NCBI GenBank assembly: GCA_037147235.1
Contig: JBAWVO010000333.1
Coordinates: 1 to 6,947, forward strand
Origin: JANXQG01 sp037147235
GTDB lineage: Bacteria > Planctomycetota > Planctomycetia > Pirellulales > Thermoguttaceae
Direction of reading: 5' to 3'
DNA: 6,947 bases
The number at the start of each line of letters is the position of its first letter. Position 1 is the stretch's first letter. Below the pieces are notes generated by a model that saw nothing but the letters and a program-made list of their open reading frames with translations, did not search any database and was not told the origin of the DNA. A program made the translations under genes and the position numbers. Shown here one piece after another: positions 5,935 to 6,947 of the stretch.

Positions 5935-6045
5935 GGACCGGCGCAGAAATAACTGTCGTGTTTTGCCCACTCGCCGAGCAGGGGCAGACGGCACACGGAG
6001 TGTGCCTGCTACTTTTCTTGCGACAGTTATTTCTGCGCCGGTCCT
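5934..6045. repeat. 112-bp palindromic element with perfect 25-bp arms
   Basis: Arms 5934-5958 and 6021-6045 are exact reverse complements over 25 bp, with outer ends AGGACCGGCG / CGCCGGTCCT. The interior carries a second palindrome, GGCACAC (5990-5996) and GTGTGCC (6000-6006) with a 3-nt loop, so two hairpin families are nested. The left arm starts on the last base of the TAA of the preceding gene. There is no T-run after the right arm, so it is not a classical intrinsic terminator, though the stem could protect the mRNA 3' end. No coding sequence or obvious target duplication was seen. Confidence 0.85.
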
Positions 6046-6136
6046 AAACGTCCTGCCCAAGATCAACTCCCCCAGCCTCTTCGTAGCCTAACGTAGACCA
6101 GTTCTGGCATCTCGGCAGTCGGTTTCTTGCGCCAGT

Positions 6137-6158
6137 GCGCCCATAGAGCGCCCATAGA
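6137..6158. repeat. Two tandem copies of an 11-bp unit upstream of the last gene
   Basis: GCGCCCATAGA occurs twice head to tail (6137-6147 and 6148-6158) just upstream of the promoter-like sequence at 6166-6195. The 11-bp period would place both copies on the same DNA face, as regulator sites often are, but two copies may simply be a slippage product. Confidence 0.5.
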
Positions 6159-6165
6159 GCGGCTA

Positions 6166-6195
6166 TTGTGCGCCCGACATTCGGCATTTTAGAAT
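6166..6195 (+). promoter_or_regulatory. Candidate promoter for the beta-strand-repeat protein gene
   Basis: TTGTGC (6166-6171, 3/6) and TAGAAT (6190-6195, 5/6) are separated by 18 bp in an A+T-rich stretch about 55 nt before the ATG at 6250. TTATAG (6195-6200) is an alternative -10. Confidence 0.3.
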
Positions 6196-6249
6196 TATAG
6201 AACTGTTAAGGAGTGGTAACGAAACCAATTTTTTGAAAAGGGTGCTTTC

Positions 6250-6947
6250 ATGTCGAGGAAACTTGAGCTTGTTCGTGAGTTTTACAAGGTAAGCAGATTC
6301 AATGGGACGGCTTATTGCCGCAACGCCGGGTCTCGGGCAAGCCGCTGGCTTGTGGTTCACGCACTTGCCGTATCCGCTCTCCTCTGGTCCGGCCCAACAC
6401 AAGCAGCCATCATGACCGCCTTCTGGAAAGGCGGCTTCACCGGGGGGAACAACGTATGGTCGGCAACTAACGGCAGCACGCAGAGCAACTGGGTCGCAAC
6501 GCTCGGCGGGGTGAACCAGCCTTTCGTGCCCGACTCCGGCACGGACGTGGTCTTCTCAAACTCGACGGTTACAACGTCTCCGAACAACACGACTCTGGGG
6601 GCGAACATGGCCATCCATAGTCTGACGATTAACGACACCAACAATACACTGAACCTCAACGCCGACAGTTACACATTAACGATCGGCAGCGGTGGCATCA
6701 GCCTAATCACCGGTCCGCAGAACTCGACCGAAACCATCAACGCCAACCTGATCCTGAGTGCGGCCCAGACATGGACGAATAACAGCCCGTACGTTAGCGG
6801 TTCCCCCAATGCCGGCAACAACATCCTGGCCGTCAACGGCAATGTGAACAACAATGGGAACCTACTTACCGTCAACTCCGTCGCAGGTCAATACGGGTGC
6901 AATCCCGTTTTGCGTAGCGAATTTCCCGCGTTTTTCCGGGGTACATG
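6250..6947 (+). CDS. Secreted autotransporter-type beta-strand repeat protein, N-terminal part (cut by window edge)
   Basis: The frame is open from the ATG at 6250 to the window end, 232 complete codons. AAGGG (6238-6242) sits 7 nt before the ATG. The leader is long: a basic N-region (1-32), the hydrophobic segment WLVVHALAVSALLW (33-46) and probable cleavage after GPTQA (52), like the extended signal peptides of large surface proteins. The mature part starts FWKGGFTGGNNVWS, followed by SNW (79-81) and PDSGTDVVFSNS (94-105). This is the usual opening of planctomycete/verrucomicrobial proteins with PATR-type (autotransporter-associated beta-strand) repeats. Residues 110-209 are Asn/Thr/Ser/Leu-rich beta strands (TLGANMAIHSLTINDTNNTL, YTLTIGSGGISL, LLTVN). 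Expected role is a surface or exported beta-helix protein; the C-terminal anchor lies outside. After residue 213 the composition changes abruptly (QYGCNPVLRSEFPAFFRGT), possibly marking an insertion or assembly junction. Confidence 0.75.
   Translation, partial: MSRKLELVREFYKVSRFNGTAYCRNAGSRASRWLVVHALAVSALLWSGPTQAAIMTAFWKGGFTGGNNVWSATNGSTQSNWVATLGGVNQPFVPDSGTDVVFSNSTVTTSPNNTTLGANMAIHSLTINDTNNTLNLNADSYTLTIGSGGISLITGPQNSTETINANLILSAAQTWTNNSPYVSGSPNAGNNILAVNGNVNNNGNLLTVNSVAGQYGCNPVLRSEFPAFFRGT

Noticed and set aside
5619..6066. Minus-strand ORFs over the 3' half of the hypothetical gene and the 25-bp inverted repeat
   Set aside because: They are antisense and repeat-derived, with no domain signal.
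6206..6236. Possible short leader peptide (GTG start, 7 codons) after AAGGAG upstream of the last gene
   Set aside because: The GTG overlaps the Shine-Dalgarno itself, so initiation is implausible.

Overview
The window looks like a piece of a planctomycete (Planctomycetota) chromosome or metagenome-assembled genome. This is inferred from low coding density, several families of G+C-rich palindromic repeats between genes, secreted proteins with long signal peptides, an autotransporter-type beta-strand repeat protein, and a conserved-hypothetical protein style I associate with that phylum. No marker gene is present, so the assignment rests on style only.

Layout. Positions 1-407 (minus) hold the start of a substrate-binding lipoprotein of an iron-type ABC transporter, cut by the window edge. 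A short lipoprotein-like ORF that looks 5'-truncated (467-784, plus) runs convergently into a papain-like cysteine peptidase of the AvrRpt2/C70 type (759-1268, minus). From about 1370 to 2630 there is no credible gene. This stretch carries a 71-bp hairpin repeat (1826-1896) and a 422-bp composite of nested inverted repeats with degenerate terminal inverted repeats (2055-2476). A good sigma-70-like promoter (2634-2662) then precedes a 586-residue secreted protein (2823-4583) with a transglutaminase-like C/H/D core and a C-terminal carbohydrate-binding-like beta domain.

From 4584 to 5163 lies a decayed stretch of what reads as a glycoside hydrolase (WDLYNEP motif). It is split by a clear 216-bp non-autonomous element (4721-4936) with perfect 14-bp terminal inverted repeats and an exact 8-bp target-site duplication. 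Next come a planctomycete-type hypothetical protein with winged-helix-like ends (5164-5934), a perfect 25-bp inverted repeat starting on its stop codon (5934-6045), and the 5' part of a secreted autotransporter-repeat protein (6250 to the window end).

The genes do not form one operon. Strands alternate, and each gene is separated from the next by repeats or has its own promoter-like sequence. The main signal is the accumulation of at least four structurally different miniature or palindromic elements in under 7 kb. One of them can be removed in silico to restore a reading frame across its insertion point. The secreted proteins (iron-type uptake, transglutaminase-like/CBM, beta-strand repeat) fit a surface- and polysaccharide-oriented lifestyle, but no shared pathway can be shown from this window.
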